Shown here: positions 1 through 8,406 of the stretch, piece by piece
How the letters are laid out: each line of letters opens with the position of its first letter
Position numbering within the stretch: position 1 is the first letter of the stretch
The notes under the pieces: model-generated
What the model was told of the DNA's origin: nothing
Database searches by the model: none
What the model saw: only the letters and a program-made list of their open reading frames with translations
NCBI RefSeq assembly: GCF_030704305.1
Contig: NZ_CP131935.1
Location: 744,001-808,000, forward strand
Source of the DNA: Massilia sp. R2A-15
Lineage (GTDB): Bacteria; Pseudomonadota; Gammaproteobacteria; Burkholderiales; Burkholderiaceae_D
Reading direction: 5' to 3'
Length of the DNA: 64,000 bases
Program-made: the position numbers and the translations under genes

Positions 1-1044
1 CACATGACCGGCTTCAAGGTCATCGTCGACAAGTCCACCGTGCCGGTCGGCACCGGCGAACGGGTACGCGCCGCGCTGGCCGAGGAAATCGCCGCGCGCG
101 GATCCGACGCGACCTTCTCGGTGGTGTCGAATCCCGAATTTCTGAAAGAGGGCGCCGCGGTGGAGGACTTCATGCGCCCTGACCGCATCGTCCTTGGCCA
201 TGACGGCGACGCCGCCGGCCTGCGCGCGCGCGAGATGATGAAGAAGCTGTACGCGCCCTTCAACCGCAACCACGAACGCACCTTCTGGATGGATGTGCGC
301 TCGGCCGAATTCACCAAGTACGCGGCCAACGCGATGCTGGCGACCCGCATCTCCTTCATGAACGAACTGGCCAACCTGGCGGATCGCGTCGGCGTCGACA
401 TCGAGGCGGTGCGCCACGGGATCGGTTCCGACCCGCGCATCGGCCACAGCTTCCTGTACGCCGGCGCCGGCTACGGCGGCTCGTGCTTCCCGAAAGATGT
501 GCAGGCGCTCGAGCGCACCGCGCGCCAGTACGACCAGGACCTGCTGATCCTGCGCGCGGTGGAAGCGGTCAACGACAACCAGAAGCAGGTGCTGGGCAGG
601 AAGATCGTCGCCAGCTTCGGCGAGGACCTGGCCGGCCGCCACTTCGCGATCTGGGGCCTGGCGTTCAAGCCGAACACCGACGACATGCGCGAGGCGCCCG
701 CCCGCGTTCTGCTGGGCGAATTGCTCGCGCGCGGCGCCAGCGCGGCGGTGTACGATCCGGTTGCGATGATCGAGGCCAAGCGCGTGCTGGCGCTCGACCT
801 GGCGCCGGAGCAGCTGGCGCGCGTGCGCTTTGCCGCCAGCCCGATGGATGCGCTGGACCAGGCCGACGCGCTGGCCATCGTCACCGAATGGAAGGCATTC
901 CGCAGTCCCGACTTTGACCAGATCAAGGCGCGCCTGAAGCAGCCGGTCGTATTCGACGGCCGCAACCTGTTCGAGCCGGAGGTGATGGCCGAAGCCGGCT
1001 TCGAGTACCACGGCATCGGCCGCTCCGTGCTGACCCGGAGGTAA
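1..1044 (+). CDS. ugd: UDP-glucose 6-dehydrogenase, 3' part (5' end cut by window edge)
   Basis: Oxidises UDP-glucose to UDP-glucuronate with two NAD+ for capsule, exopolysaccharide or LPS sugars. The frame is open from base 1; the ATG at position 4 is internal, because the fragment opens at the family motif KSTVPVGT and lacks the N-terminal Rossmann fold (about 100 residues missing from a usual 440-460). The catalytic-cysteine motif GGSCFPKD is present with Cys at about codon 162 of the fragment, followed by the C-terminal UDP-binding domain ([16 protein letters not shown]). The stop overlaps the Shine-Dalgarno of hldA, which begins 4 bases later, so the two are probably co-transcribed. Function is confident; only the true start is unknown. 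Confidence 0.95.
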   Translation, partial: HMTGFKVIVDKSTVPVGTGERVRAALAEEIAARGSDATFSVVSNPEFLKEGAAVEDFMRPDRIVLGHDGDAAGLRAREMMKKLYAPFNRNHERTFWMDVRSAEFTKYAANAMLATRISFMNELANLADRVGVDIEAVRHGIGSDPRIGHSFLYAGAGYGGSCFPKDVQALERTARQYDQDLLILRAVEAVNDNQKQVLGRKIVASFGEDLAGRHFAIWGLAFKPNTDDMREAPARVLLGELLARGASAAVYDPVAMIEAKRVLALDLAPEQLARVRFAASPMDALDQADALAIVTEWKAFRSPDFDQIKARLKQPVVFDGRNLFEPEVMAEAGFEYHGIGRSVLTRR

Positions 1045-1048
1045 GCCG

Positions 1049-2026
1049 ATGAACGACCCCGTGCCGAGCCGCCTGCTGACACCGGACAGCAACCCGAACA
1101 TCGTCGCGCCGCAGCTGGGCGCGGTGCGCATCCTGGTGGTCGGCGACGTCATGCTGGACCGCTACTGGTTCGGCGACGTCAGCCGCATTTCGCCGGAAGC
1201 GCCGGTGCCGGTGGTGCGCATCGAGAAGCGCGAGGAGCGCCTCGGCGGCGCCGCCAACGTCGCGCGCAACGTGGCCTCGCTGGGCGCCCACTGCGGCCTG
1301 CTCGGCGTGGTCGGCGCCGACGAGGCGGGCGCGCAGGTCGAGCAGCTCCTGGGTGAGTCGAGCATCCACAGCTACCTGCAGCGCGACGAGGCCATTTCCA
1401 CCATCATCAAGCTGCGCGTGATCGGCCGCCAGCAGCAGCTGCTGCGCATCGACTTCGAGGACGCGCCGACCGACACCGTATTGCGCGACAAGCTCACCCA
1501 GTTCAACGGCGTGCTGGCCGACTACGACGTGGTGATCCTGTCCGACTACAACAAGGGCAGCCTGGTCAACGTGGCCGAGATGATCCGCGCCGCGCGCGCG
1601 GCCGGCAAGGTGGTGATGGTCGATCCGAAGGGCGACGACTTCTCGCCCTACGCCGGCGCCACCATCCTCACGCCGAACAAGTCCGAACTCAAGCGCATCG
1701 TCGGCAGCTGGAACAGCGAAGAGCAGCTGACCTCCAAGGCGCAGGCCCTGCGCGAACAGCTCGGGCTCGACGCCTTGCTGCTGACCCGCTCGGAAGAGGG
1801 CATGAGCCTGTACAGCGCCACCGAGGTGCTGCACATGCACGCCGCCGCGCGCGAGGTGTTCGACGTGTCGGGCGCGGGCGACACCGTGATCGCCACGATG
1901 GCGGCGATGCTCGGCGCCGGCATGCCGATTGCCGACGCGCTGATCACCGCCAACCGCGCCGGCGGCATCGTCGTCGGCAAGCTGGGCACGGCCACCGTCA
2001 CGCGCGAGGAACTGTTCGGCGCCTAA
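1049..2026 (+). CDS. hldA: D-glycero-beta-D-manno-heptose-7-phosphate kinase (HldA/RfaE1)
   Basis: PfkB/ribokinase-family kinase that phosphorylates D,D-heptose-7-phosphate at C1 in ADP-heptose synthesis for the LPS inner core. The 325-residue length matches a kinase-only HldA; the cytidylyltransferase half of fused HldE is absent. Visible motifs are the N-terminal GDVMLDRYWFGDV, the substrate region RLGGAANVARNV, and the C-terminal anion-hole and base motif DVSGAGDTVIA. ATG 1049 has GGAGGT at 1037-1042, overlapping the upstream stop. Many relatives carry the epimerase gene hldD directly after hldA; here a helix-hairpin-helix gene follows instead, so hldD must be elsewhere. Confidence 0.93.
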   Translation: MNDPVPSRLLTPDSNPNIVAPQLGAVRILVVGDVMLDRYWFGDVSRISPEAPVPVVRIEKREERLGGAANVARNVASLGAHCGLLGVVGADEAGAQVEQLLGESSIHSYLQRDEAISTIIKLRVIGRQQQLLRIDFEDAPTDTVLRDKLTQFNGVLADYDVVILSDYNKGSLVNVAEMIRAARAAGKVVMVDPKGDDFSPYAGATILTPNKSELKRIVGSWNSEEQLTSKAQALREQLGLDALLLTRSEEGMSLYSATEVLHMHAAAREVFDVSGAGDTVIATMAAMLGAGMPIADALITANRAGGIVVGKLGTATVTREELFGA

Positions 2027-2111
2027 TTCTTGTCAACCATGTCTTTACTGAACCGTTAAGCGGGAAGGGCGGCGCCGCCGTCCATTCCCAACAACAACGG
2101 AGATGACGGAC

Positions 2112-2555
2112 ATGATCAAGAAACTGATGCTTGCAGTGGCGACGATGATTGCCACGATGGGTTTTGCCTTTGCGCAAGTCGATGTCAACAAGGCCGACGC
2201 GGCCGCGCTCGACAGCGTGAAGGGCGTGGGGCCGAAGTTGTCGAAAGCCATCATCGACGAACGCGCCAAGGGCGGCGAGTTCAAGGACTGGGCCGACTTC
2301 GAGAAGCGGGTCAAGGGCGTGGGTCCGAAGAATGGCAAGAAGCTGTCGATGGCCGGCCTGCAAGTGGGCGGCAAGTCGATGGACGGCGCCGAGATGAAGA
2401 TGGACGCCAAGGCCAAGCCGGCCAAGGCCATGCCTGACGCCAAACCGATGCCGGAATCGAAGCCGATGCCGGAAGCCAAGCCGATGCCGCCAGCCAAGGC
2501 CCCGGCCGACATGAAGGCCAAGCCTGCCGCCGCCGGCGCCAAAGCCTCGATGTAA
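2112..2555 (+). CDS. Exported helix-hairpin-helix (ComEA-like) protein, copy 1
   Basis: 147 residues: signal peptide (MIKKLMLAV...GFAFA), then one ComEA-type HhH unit (VDVNKADAAAL, VKGVGPKLSKAI, VKGVGPKNGKKLS), then a low-complexity tail of Lys-Pro-Met-Ala repeats. ComEA proteins bind DNA without sequence specificity during uptake; many short relatives of this sort have no proven role. An ATG at 2103 is also in frame, but 2112 is preferred: GGAG lies 9 bases before it, and the next-door paralogue has ATT where 2103 would be while keeping everything around 2112. Tandem paralogue of the next gene. Confidence 0.85.
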   Translation: MIKKLMLAVATMIATMGFAFAQVDVNKADAAALDSVKGVGPKLSKAIIDERAKGGEFKDWADFEKRVKGVGPKNGKKLSMAGLQVGGKSMDGAEMKMDAKAKPAKAMPDAKPMPESKPMPEAKPMPPAKAPADMKAKPAAAGAKASM

Positions 2556-2571
2556 GCCACAGGCAACACCA

Positions 2572-2603
2572 GGGTCTGACCCCGCGGGGTCGGACCCCAG
2601 ACC
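2572..2603. repeat. Palindromic GGGGTC-type repeat, variant copy
   Basis: Divergent member of the 27-bp palindrome family seen throughout the window (arms GGGGTC.GGTCC / GGACC.GACCCC). It lies between the two helix-hairpin-helix paralogues. Confidence 0.6.
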
Positions 2604-2721
2604 CGGCTCTCGCGCCTTGAGAAGCCTCAAACCGCCAGCGTCAACTCAGCCGTCCGGCGCCCGTTGATGGTCGTGGATGGCATCCGCCGTCCTTCTTCCA
2701 ACTACAACGGAGATTACCGAC

Positions 2722-3069
2722 ATGATCAAGAAACTGATGCTTGCCGTCGCTGCAATGATTGCCACGATGGGTTTCGCCTTCGCGCAGGTCGACGTCAACA
2801 AGGCCGATGCCGCCGCATTGGACGCCGTGAAAGGAATCGGACCGAAGACAGCGAAGGCGATTGTCGACGAGCGCACCAAGGGCGGCGCCTTCAAGGACTG
2901 GGCCGATTTCGAGAAACGCGTGCAGGGCGTGGGGCCGAAGAACGCCAAGAAACTGTCGACCGCCGGGCTGATGGTGGGCGGCAAGTCCATGGATGGCGTG
3001 GAGACGGCGGTCGTGCCGAAGGCGCCGGCGAAAGCCAAGGCTGAAGCCAAGCCTGCCGCGAAGATGTAA
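2722..3069 (+). CDS. Exported helix-hairpin-helix (ComEA-like) protein, copy 2
   Basis: 115 residues and nearly identical to copy 1 over the signal peptide and HhH core (VDVNKADAAAL, GIGPKTAKAI, VQGVGPKNAKKL), but with a much shorter Lys/Ala tail. The 5' leader (ACAACGGAGATTACCGAC) is shared with copy 1, so the duplicated unit includes the ribosome-binding site and some upstream DNA. ATG 2722 is chosen from GGAG at 2709-2712 and the signal peptide; the longer frame from 2677 would start inside the duplicated leader. Role unknown beyond probable DNA binding in the periplasm. Confidence 0.85.
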   Translation: MIKKLMLAVAAMIATMGFAFAQVDVNKADAAALDAVKGIGPKTAKAIVDERTKGGAFKDWADFEKRVQGVGPKNAKKLSTAGLMVGGKSMDGVETAVVPKAPAKAKAEAKPAAKM

Positions 3070-3082
3070 GCATAGTTGTCTC

Positions 3083-3169
3083 GTCGTACCTGCGGAGGCA
3101 GGTGCCCATGCCGAGCTGGCAACACGGTCAAGCATATTCAGCATGGGTACCGGCCTTCGCCGGTACGAC
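3083..3169. repeat. Long hairpin repeat of the GTCGTACC/GGTACGAC family
   Basis: Inverted repeat with outer arms GTCGTACC (3083-3090) and GGTACGAC (3162-3169), and inner arms around GCAGGTGCCCATGC / GCATGGGTACC. The same family occurs at 46084-46171 and inside the MITE at 55947-56115. It lies between the HhH gene and cysM. Confidence 0.7.
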
Positions 3170-3253
3170 AATCGTTGGGGGACTGAGTTCTCGCAGACGC
3201 AGAAATGCATCCCGGCATACAATGGGGTCTGTACGAACTGCAAGAGAGCACCC

Positions 3254-4156
3254 ATGTCTTACAAGACCATTCAAGATACGATCGGCAACACGCCGCTGGT
3301 GCAACTGGTGCGCCTGCCTGGCGCCGACGCCGCCGCCCGCAACAACGTCATCCTCGGCAAGATGGAAGGCGACAATCCGGCCGGCTCGGTGAAAGACCGC
3401 GCGGCGATGTCGATGCTGCGCCGCGCCGAAGAACGCGGCGACATCAAGCCGGGCGACACCCTGATCGAGGCCACCAGCGGCAACACCGGCATCGCGCTGG
3501 CGATGGTCGCCGCGGTGCGCGGCTACAAGATGGTTCTGTTGATGCCCGACAACCTGTCGGTCGAGCGGCGCCAGAGCATGGCGGCCTACGGCGCCGAAAT
3601 CGTGCTCACGCCGAAAACCGGCGGCATGGAATACGCCCGCGACATGGCCGAGCAGATGCAGCGCGAAGGCAAGGGCGTCATCCTCGACCAGTTCGCCAAC
3701 CTCGACAATCCGCGCGCCCACTACGAAGGCACGGGCCCGGAAATCTGGCGCGACACCGGCGGGCGCATCACCCACTTCGTTTCCGCGATGGGCACAACCG
3801 GCACCATCATGGGCGTGTCGCAATACCTGAAGGAGCAGAACGAGGCGATCCGCATCATCGGCGCGCAGCCGGAAGAGGGGTCCTCGATTCCCGGCATCCG
3901 CAAATGGCCGGAAGCCTACATGCCGAAAATTTTCGACAAGGCGCGGGTGGACCAGGTTGAAAGCGTGAGTCAGGCCCAGGCCGAGCACATGGCGCGTCGG
4001 CTTGCTGCGGAAGAGGGAATTTTCTGCGGAATTTCGGCGGCGGGCGCCTGTGAAATCGCGTTGCGGATATCGCAGACCGTGGAGAACGCAACCATCGTGT
4101 TCATCGTATGCGACCGCGGCGATCGCTACTTGTCGACGGGCGTGTTCCCCGCCTGA
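3254..4156 (+). CDS. cysM: Cysteine synthase B (O-acetylserine sulfhydrylase)
   Basis: PLP enzyme making cysteine from O-acetylserine (CysM can also use thiosulfate). 300 residues. The PLP lysine is K47 in NPAGSVKDRA, the substrate loop is TSGNTG (74-79) and the phosphate-binding loop is GTTGTIMG. CysM rather than CysK is suggested by the length and the EGDNPAGSVKDRAAMSM context. Start ATG 3254 (MSYKTIQDTIGNTPL) is the family start; the frame stays open upstream to 2993, but that part overlaps the previous gene and a repeat. The Shine-Dalgarno (GAGAG) is weak. Confidence 0.95.
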   Translation: MSYKTIQDTIGNTPLVQLVRLPGADAAARNNVILGKMEGDNPAGSVKDRAAMSMLRRAEERGDIKPGDTLIEATSGNTGIALAMVAAVRGYKMVLLMPDNLSVERRQSMAAYGAEIVLTPKTGGMEYARDMAEQMQREGKGVILDQFANLDNPRAHYEGTGPEIWRDTGGRITHFVSAMGTTGTIMGVSQYLKEQNEAIRIIGAQPEEGSSIPGIRKWPEAYMPKIFDKARVDQVESVSQAQAEHMARRLAAEEGIFCGISAAGACEIALRISQTVENATIVFIVCDRGDRYLSTGVFPA

Positions 4157-4212
4157 ATGCTGCGCCCAGGTCCCTTCACGCGAAGGGACCCGGCGAGTAA
4201 ATCCGGTCCGGC

Positions 4213-4542
4213 TTAAGCTTGTGGCTCGCCTTCTTTTGGCTTGAACTGCTTGTCGCTGATGCGGAACTTGTTACGACGGTCGCCCATCAGGTAACGCAGG
4301 TCGCGGATCGACAGGTCGCTTACTTCGTGCATGCGGATCAGCAGCGATGCGCCGACTGGCAGGCGGTGGTGACGGATCTTCGAGATTACCGGCGGCGCCA
4401 CTTCCAGCGCGCGCGACAGCGCGGCGTCGTTTTTCAGGCGCAGGTTTTCGATGAGCGTGTCGAGCAACCGGTTAGGGTTGTATTGCAGCAGATCGTCCGA
4501 ATCCGAATCGCTGTTCATATCAATGCCGACTTGGTTTGTCAT
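4213..4542 (-). CDS. Small helix-turn-helix protein of unknown role
   Basis: About 109 residues. The middle (NRLLDTLIENLRLKNDAALSRALEVAPPVISKIR) looks like a lambda-repressor/Cro-type HTH: helix, then a LSRALEV.PPVISKIR recognition unit. A conserved LSIRDLRYLMGDRR segment and a Lys/Glu-rich tail follow. Likely DNA-binding, but target and function cannot be told. Start is uncertain: ATG 4554 abuts AGGA with no spacer, 4542 is 12 bases from it, and 4518 is also possible. Its upstream region is unusually AT-rich for this genome, in keeping with a regulated promoter. Confidence 0.7.
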   Translation of the reverse strand: MTNQVGIDMNSDSDSDDLLQYNPNRLLDTLIENLRLKNDAALSRALEVAPPVISKIRHHRLPVGASLLIRMHEVSDLSIRDLRYLMGDRRNKFRISDKQFKPKEGEPQA

Positions 4543-4554
4543 GATTTCGATCAT

Positions 4555-5017
4555 TCCTATTTTGAGTTGTCTTGCTGGTTCCTACACTCGGCGTCCGTGT
4601 GCTACAACCGTCTTAATTTTCACTTGCTGCTTGGCTTCCGAGAACAATTTGGAAAATATATACACAATTGTACAACCTTTTCCGAGTTAATACCTGACAG
4701 CAATAAAAATTCGACCGCCGAAGGCATCGCTATGTTGTTCACCTGCAACATAGCCCCAATGCAATTCTCTCACATATTCACAAATCTGAAATTGTTTTGT
4801 GGGTAAAGTTAAGTGTAGGGTAATTGTAGTTGGATTGCCGCACAATTCCGGTCTGCATACACGCGCACCATGAAATTGGCGGAGTATGTTTGGAATTTCC
4901 ATGAATTCCCCTATGTAGCGGCGAGCCTTCTCGGGATACTGAGGGGAGTATATGGAGCGGCGCGAGCCCGCAACGGTCTGTGCGCGGGCATGCCCGTTAC
5001 AGTTGATTACAAAGTTT
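4555..5017. other. AT-rich intergenic region, no supported gene
   Basis: Markedly lower GC than the surroundings. A 117-codon frame on the minus strand (4687-5040) has no recognisable domain, no good ribosome-binding site and poor codon bias, so it is not called. The stretch probably holds the promoter of the small HTH gene; nothing else specific was seen. Confidence 0.5.
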
Positions 5018-5174
5018 CCTAGTCGGCAACGCTCATGCACCGTGCGCTAGCCGCCGCGAGTTGCCCACAATCGACAACTAACATGGCATAAAAATAACTA
5101 CGATTGTAATGGCTGGTAGCCAAAAAATTATCGGTGCCCGAGCAGTGAACTGTTGCTTTCGCGGTATTTTTTTA
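5018..5174 (-). pseudogene. Decayed copy of the 3' end of mltB
   Basis: Read on the minus strand this stretch encodes TDNFLATSHYNRSYFYAM followed by LVVDCGQLAAASAR, against TDNFFAITQYNRSYFYAM and SVVELGRAIRLAR at the end of the intact mltB just downstream. Similarity extends back through KNTAKAT (QNGAEAT in mltB) to an in-frame stop at 5172-5174, and forward to a stop at 5018-5020. It therefore matches only the last 50 or so residues and cannot make a transglycosylase. It lies about 60 bases beyond the intact mltB stop in the same orientation. Most likely a remnant of a tandem duplication or of a displaced older gene end. Confidence 0.75.
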
Positions 5175-5230
5175 CCATTCCATCGAAGAGCACGCGACAC
5201 TTCGGTCTCCGTGCTTTTTCGATATCGTTG

Positions 5231-6391
5231 TTAAGCGCCGCGCGCCAGCCGGATCGCCCTGCCCAGTTCGACCACGGACATGGCATAAAAATAGCTGCGG
5301 TTGTATTGGGTGATCGCGAAAAAATTATCGGTGGCGAGCCAGTACTCGGTGGCCTCGGCGCCGTTTTGCAGGTCGATCAGGCCGAACAGGGTGCCTGGCG
5401 GCAGCGCCGCGGTGCTGGTCACACCCGCCGCGGCAAGTTGCTCCGCGGTGAACTTGGCGGCGAGGCCCTGGCCGATGAAACTTTCCCACGCCCGGCTCGG
5501 CGACACTTCGGCGGGGAACACCGCCGGCCCGCCGCGCGCACCCTGCCAGCCATGCTTGACCAGGAAATTGGCCACGCTGCCGATCGCATCGACCGGCGAA
5601 TTGCGCAAATCGACCTTGCCGTCGCCATCGAAATCAACGCCGTATTCCAGGATGCTGCCCGGCATGAACTGCGGCAGCCCGACGGCGCCGGCGAACGAGC
5701 CGACCAGCGACAGCGGATCCATGTTCGACTTGCGCGCCAGCAGCAGGGTGTTCTCCAGCTCGCTGCGGAAGAACACCTGGCGCGCTTCGCGGTTCGGCGT
5801 GTCCGGGTAGGCGAACGCCAGCGTCGTCAACACGTCCATCACGCGAAAACGCCCGGTATTGCGGCCGTACACGGTTTCGACGCCGATGATGCCGAGGATG
5901 ATTTCGGCCGGCACGCCATATTCCGCTTCAGCCCGCGCCAGCGCCGCGGCGTTCTCGTTCCAGAACGCGACGCCGGCTTCGATCCGCACCGGCTCGATGA
6001 AGCGGTCGCGGTAAGCCTGCCAGTTCTTCGGCTTGCCCGGCGGCGCCGGTTTCACCAGCTGCACCGCCGAATCGATGTAATTCACCTGCGCCATCACGTT
6101 CTTCAAGGCCTCGCGGTCGAAGCCGTGCTTCGCCACCATCTCGTCCTCGAAGTCGGCGACCGCCTTCCATTCGCGGAAGTTGACCTGCTCGCCGGCGTAA
6201 TCGATTTTTTGCGGCGCGGGCGGGGCCTTCTTCGCCTTGACCAGCTTCGACGCCTTCACGGCCTTCGCATGCATCGTGGTCTTTGTCTTCGCTTTGGCTT
6301 TGGCAGCCACCGCCAGCGGCGCGGCGGCGCAGGCCAGGGCCAGCAACAACAGGGTGGAACGGCGGGGGATAAAGCGCAGCGGGAATGTCAT
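5231..6391 (-). CDS. mltB: Membrane-bound lytic murein transglycosylase B
   Basis: Cleaves the glycan strand of peptidoglycan to 1,6-anhydro-MurNAc ends in the periplasm. 386 residues: signal peptide (about 1-29), a Lys/Ala-rich linker, then the SLT-B fold with the catalytic Glu in IIGVETVYGRNTG and the family segment GLPQFMPGS...YGVDFDGDGKVDL. No lipobox cysteine is obvious at the signal cleavage site, so it may be soluble periplasmic rather than a lipoprotein. ATG 6391 overlaps the transglutaminase stop as ATGA, so it is the last gene of a coupled four-gene run. The open frame extends upstream to 6994, but only as a shadow of the transglutaminase gene. Confidence 0.93.
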   Translation of the reverse strand: MTFPLRFIPRRSTLLLLALACAAAPLAVAAKAKAKTKTTMHAKAVKASKLVKAKKAPPAPQKIDYAGEQVNFREWKAVADFEDEMVAKHGFDREALKNVMAQVNYIDSAVQLVKPAPPGKPKNWQAYRDRFIEPVRIEAGVAFWNENAAALARAEAEYGVPAEIILGIIGVETVYGRNTGRFRVMDVLTTLAFAYPDTPNREARQVFFRSELENTLLLARKSNMDPLSLVGSFAGAVGLPQFMPGSILEYGVDFDGDGKVDLRNSPVDAIGSVANFLVKHGWQGARGGPAVFPAEVSPSRAWESFIGQGLAAKFTAEQLAAAGVTSTAALPPGTLFGLIDLQNGAEATEYWLATDNFFAITQYNRSYFYAMSVVELGRAIRLARGA

Positions 6392-8406
6392 CGGAATTTT
6401 GTCAGCAGACTTTTCAGGGTGGCGGCCAGGCTCGCGGGGGAGGGCCGGGCGCCGTATTTGTAGGCGCTGTAAAGGCGCAGGAATTGGACGGCGGCGTCTT
6501 TTTGCGCCGGCGCCAGCGGCGTGTTCGCAATCCGCGCGCGGTAGTCGTTCGGGCCTTCGTCGGCGCCGCGCGCCAGGCCGCGCCGGCTCAGCTGCAGGCA
6601 CAGCGCCGAGTATAGCGCATCGATCGGATCGCCCCGGCGCCGCACGCGCCGCGCGTGCGCCAGCGCGAGCAGCGCCGCGCACAAAGCCAGCGCGACGAAG
6701 CTGCGCCAGTCCAGCAGGGCCGCCGCGATCGATTCGACCACGCCGCGCTGGCGTTCCGGCGTGTAGTTCAGCACCCACTGGTTCCAGCCGTTGTTCAGCG
6801 CGGCCATTTCGAAGCGGACGCGCTCGAACAGCGGGCTGGCGCCGGCGCCGAAGTCGATCAAGTGGCCCAGCGCGGTCAGGCCGCCGTTGCGCGTCTGCGC
6901 GCGCCCCGCGCCTTGCTGCACCCGTTCGGGCGCCACCGCGGAAGTCGGATCGATGCGCAGCCAGCCGCGCCCCGCCAGCCACACTTCGGCCCACGCGTGC
7001 GCATCAGACTGGCGCACCGTCATGAAGCCGTCCACCGGATTGAGTTCGCCGCCCTGGTAGCCGGTCACCACGCGCGCTGGCACGCCGGCCGCGCGCATCA
7101 GCACCACGAATGCGCTGGCGTAGTGCTCGCAGAAGCCGGCGCGGGTCTCGTACAGGAATTCGTCCACGCTGTGGCGTCCCAGCGGCGGCGGATCGAGCGT
7201 GTAGGCGAAGCCTTCGGTGCGGAAGGTGTGCAGCACCGCCTTGACCCGCTGCGCCGGATCGGCATAGCCGCGCAGCTCTTCGCCCGCCGCCAGCGCGCGC
7301 GGATTGAAGCCCTCGGGCAGCGCCAGCCAGCGCGCCGCGCCCGGCAGCGCGGGGCCCGCTTCGAGCCGGTAGTCCGGATGCGAGACCGCCTCGTAGCGCA
7401 CGCGCTGGTCGATCGGGCCGAAGGCGGCAAGCTCCTGCTCGTGCGATATCGCGCTCGGGCGGCCGCTCACCTGCGGCGCCGCGTCGGGCAGGTCGAGCGC
7501 GTACAGCCAGCGCTGGCCGCTCGGCTCGAGCGTGACTTCGTGGCGCACCGCCGGCCCGCGGGTCGGATGGGCCGCGGCGCTGGCCGGGCGCAACCGCTGG
7601 ATCTGGGTCCAGGTGCGCCCGTCGAAGCGGCTCAGCACCAGGCCGCGCCAGTACAACTGCGGCTGCGCCGGCGCCGGATCGATGAAGCGCACGCGGAACG
7701 CGGTTTCGTCCGACTGCGCCAGGTGCGCCAGGTTCCCCGGCGCCATGCTGTCGGACATGCCGGTGCGGCCGGTGCCGGCATCCTCGGGCATGCCCCACAG
7801 CGGACCTGGGATGCGCGGGAACACCAGGAACAGCGCGATCCCGAGCGGCGCGGCCAGCAGCACCACGCGCGCGGCGAGCCACAGGCGGCGCCGCAGCGGT
7901 GGCACGGTGCCGGTGAACTGGAACGACAGCTGGGCCGTGAACAGCACCACGGTCGAGGCGACCATCATCAGCGCCGTGCCGATGCCCTGCGCGTAGAAGA
8001 AGGTCGTCAGCAGCAGGAAGAAACAGAGGAAGATCACCACGTACAGGTCGCGCCGGGCGCGCATTTCGAGCATCTTGAAGGCGACCAGCAGCACCAGCAG
8101 CGCGACGCCGGCTTCGCGTCCGAGCACGGTGTGAAAGGTCAGCCAGACGCCGCCCGCCGCCGCCACGGCCAGCGGCAGCAGCAGCGCCGAGGGAGGCAGC
8201 CGGGTGCCGCGCACGGTGATCGCCGCGCGCCACGCCAGCGTCGTCGCGCACAGCGCCGTTACCCACAGCGGCAGGTGCAGTGCGTGCGGCGCGAGCACCA
8301 GCAGCGCGCCTGCCAGCAGCGTCAGGGTGTCGGCCTTGTCGCGCGGCATGCGCAGCACGAAGCCGCTCCAGCGCGCGCGCAGCGACGACAGCGTCGGCCG
8401 CTTCAT
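6388..8406 (-). CDS. TgpA-family membrane transglutaminase (DUF3488-transglutaminase core-DUF4129)
   Basis: 672 residues. The N-terminal third is a bundle of hydrophobic helices (DUF3488-like). A periplasmic transglutaminase/cysteine-protease core follows, with the triad Cys in GFCEHYASAF, His in SDAHAWAEVW and Asp in RIDPTSA; then one more membrane helix (SFVALALCAALLALA) and a cytoplasmic DUF4129-like tail. Relatives such as TgpA of Pseudomonas are envelope proteins, essential in that species; the substrate is unknown. It follows moxR and a DUF58 gene, the standard neighbourhood, and overlaps both the DUF58 gene (ATGA at 8403-8406) and mltB (ATGA at 6388-6391). Confidence 0.92.
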   Translation of the reverse strand: MKRPTLSSLRARWSGFVLRMPRDKADTLTLLAGALLVLAPHALHLPLWVTALCATTLAWRAAITVRGTRLPPSALLLPLAVAAAGGVWLTFHTVLGREAGVALLVLLVAFKMLEMRARRDLYVVIFLCFFLLLTTFFYAQGIGTALMMVASTVVLFTAQLSFQFTGTVPPLRRRLWLAARVVLLAAPLGIALFLVFPRIPGPLWGMPEDAGTGRTGMSDSMAPGNLAHLAQSDETAFRVRFIDPAPAQPQLYWRGLVLSRFDGRTWTQIQRLRPASAAAHPTRGPAVRHEVTLEPSGQRWLYALDLPDAAPQVSGRPSAISHEQELAAFGPIDQRVRYEAVSHPDYRLEAGPALPGAARWLALPEGFNPRALAAGEELRGYADPAQRVKAVLHTFRTEGFAYTLDPPPLGRHSVDEFLYETRAGFCEHYASAFVVLMRAAGVPARVVTGYQGGELNPVDGFMTVRQSDAHAWAEVWLAGRGWLRIDPTSAVAPERVQQGAGRAQTRNGGLTALGHLIDFGAGASPLFERVRFEMAALNNGWNQWVLNYTPERQRGVVESIAAALLDWRSFVALALCAALLALAHARRVRRRGDPIDALYSALCLQLSRRGLARGADEGPNDYRARIANTPLAPAQKDAAVQFLRLYSAYKYGARPSPASLAATLKSLLTKFR

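Noticed and set aside
4687..5040. 117-codon minus-strand frame in AT-rich DNA
   Set aside because: No domain, no ribosome-binding site, and it overlaps the mltB remnant at its end.
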